Of a DNA stretch of 64,000 bases, positions 63,141 to 64,000 are shown one piece after another; the stretch's first letter is position 1, and the number at the start of each line of letters is the position of its first letter. Below the pieces are notes generated by a model. That model saw only the letters and a list, made by a program, of their open reading frames with translations. It had not been told where the DNA came from and made no database searches. Both the position numbers and the translations under genes were made by a program. This DNA is from Tenebrio molitor (lineage: Eukaryota > Arthropoda > Insecta > Coleoptera > Tenebrionidae): positions 29,078,001 to 29,142,000 of the forward strand of contig NC_091046.1 in the NCBI RefSeq assembly GCF_963966145.1, given 5' to 3'.

Positions 63141-63569
63141 CTGGGTGCCCCAAAATTCGCGGAACAACATAACAGTACGTCAGTACTTTGTACATAGAAG
63201 ATATGGACCTTTTTGTTACACTAAATGTGGCAACATTCGATTTATCCCAATAATCGGCAAATATTTCATTTTTGTTGTATCCATGGAAATCAGAATGAAC
63301 AATGAAACTGGACTTAAAAAAAAAAAAAAACTGGACTATAATATTGTAATGTCAATAAGACCGTTAATAAAAACAGATGTCAAAAAGTTTAATAAAAAAT
63401 CAACAGAAAAATACATATTTGTCATTTATATTAATAACATAATTACATAAACATTTTTGTTTTATAATACAAAAATTTCCGATAATATTGCGGAAAAATT
63501 ACATTAAATGTTCAAAATATTGCCCATGCTGTTGTCTGCAGACTTCTGCTCTTCTAATTATGTTTGTTT
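63141..63569 (-). mobile_element. CTGGGTGCCCC family element with transposase tail codons, truncated
   Basis: CTGGGTGCCCCAAAATTCGC after TA matches the end of 41271-41810. At the far side, minus strand 63569-63505 reads TNIIRRAEVCRQQHGQYFEH and then LM and a stop, the C-terminus of an IS630/mariner-type transposase. The element is cut off by LINE sequence starting at about 63571. Confidence 0.75.
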
Positions 63570-63570
63570 G

Positions 63571-63876
63571 TAGTACCTTATGTTTGTTAAATATGGTGAT
63601 ATACTATCTGATGATATATTGGTTGAATACGGGGTACCTCAGGGTACAGTCTTAGGGCCATTATTGTTTAATCTGTATGTTAATGATATTGTTAAGCATG
63701 TCAAATATTGTAACATTAGTATGTTTGCTGATGACACTATGCTGTACAAGTCTGGGAAAAATATTGAAAACATCATAACAGAAATTAATGAAGACTTAAT
63801 GAGTATCTATCATTATCTATGTAGCAATAGCCTTAGTGTCAATGTAAACAAGTCTAAGGGCCAGTTTATAGAATGA
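63571..63876 (+). pseudogene. LINE reverse transcriptase fragment (CR1/Jockey/BS-like)
   Basis: The plus strand encodes VEYGVPQGTVLGPLLFNLYV then NDI, and NISMFADDTMLYKSGKNIEN, then LSVNVNKSK. These are reverse transcriptase blocks with the catalytic FADD motif, in the order expected. The frame is open for about 99 codons and then stops, and neither end of the element is present. It may belong to the same LINE family as the 61660-61985 piece. Confidence 0.88.
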
Positions 63877-64000
63877 GAATTAAATATTTACTTCGAATTA
63901 AATTTTAATGCGCGATTAACCCATGAATCCGAAACTTCGATTGGTTCAATCTTATCATGTGTTCAGTTAATCTCGTATTTTATTACGATTAATTTAATTT

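Overview
This window is AT-rich animal nuclear DNA, most likely from an insect and plausibly a beetle. The order is an inference from the repeat style and is not proven. The reasons are short GT-AG introns (58 to about 100 bp), a spliced nuclear gene for a mitochondrial transcription factor, two tRNA-derived SINE heads, several LINE fragments, and dozens of short TA-flanked inverted-repeat elements (MITEs), many nested in one another. There are no operons, rRNA genes, tRNA genes or CRISPR arrays.

Only three loci look like intact genes. At 42.3-43.7 kb (minus) a six-exon gene encodes a 360-residue TEFM, the mitochondrial transcription elongation factor. Head-to-head with it, at 44.3-44.8 kb (plus), an uninterrupted 147-residue protein resembles only the N-terminal DNA-binding part of DDE transposases and may be domesticated. 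At 49.97-51.22 kb (plus) a two-exon gene encodes a 398-residue tyrosine recombinase with the full R-HxxR-H-Y set. It looks like an intact Crypton-type (DUF3504-like) element or a gene derived from one, with a short direct repeat on each side.

The rest is layered transposon debris. 0.5-7 kb: MITEs, a three-layer inverted-repeat nest and a dead Tc1-like element. 7.5-13.1 kb: nested elements carrying transposase remnants, a SINE and a mariner remnant. 14.5-17.8 kb: a 3.2 kb element holding at least six others, including a 250-bp hairpin with a 7-bp target duplication. 17.8-32.5 kb: more MITEs, RTE-like retroelement pieces, DDE transposase fragments, a hAT-type MITE with a perfect 8-bp target duplication, and an element with iterated subterminal motifs. 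32.5-38.2 kb is the quietest stretch, apart from a recent 2 x 200 bp tandem duplication. 38.2-41.8 kb: MITEs, including a 48-bp hairpin insertion with an 8-bp target duplication. 44.9-47 kb: MITEs, a broken Tc1-like fragment and a Tigger-like end. 47.2-49.6 kb: a markedly GC-rich block containing what looks like a decayed copy of a myosin-II rod. 52.9-57.2 kb (minus): a zinc-finger LINE broken by five MITEs. 57.5-64 kb: a SINE, a transposase C-terminus split by a MITE, long-TIR elements, three back-to-back MITEs and two LINE fragments.

The genes do not form a pathway. What links the window is the repeat ecology: many MITEs are internal-deletion derivatives that still carry the first or last codons of DDE transposases, and paralogous copies supply empty sites that fix the boundaries.
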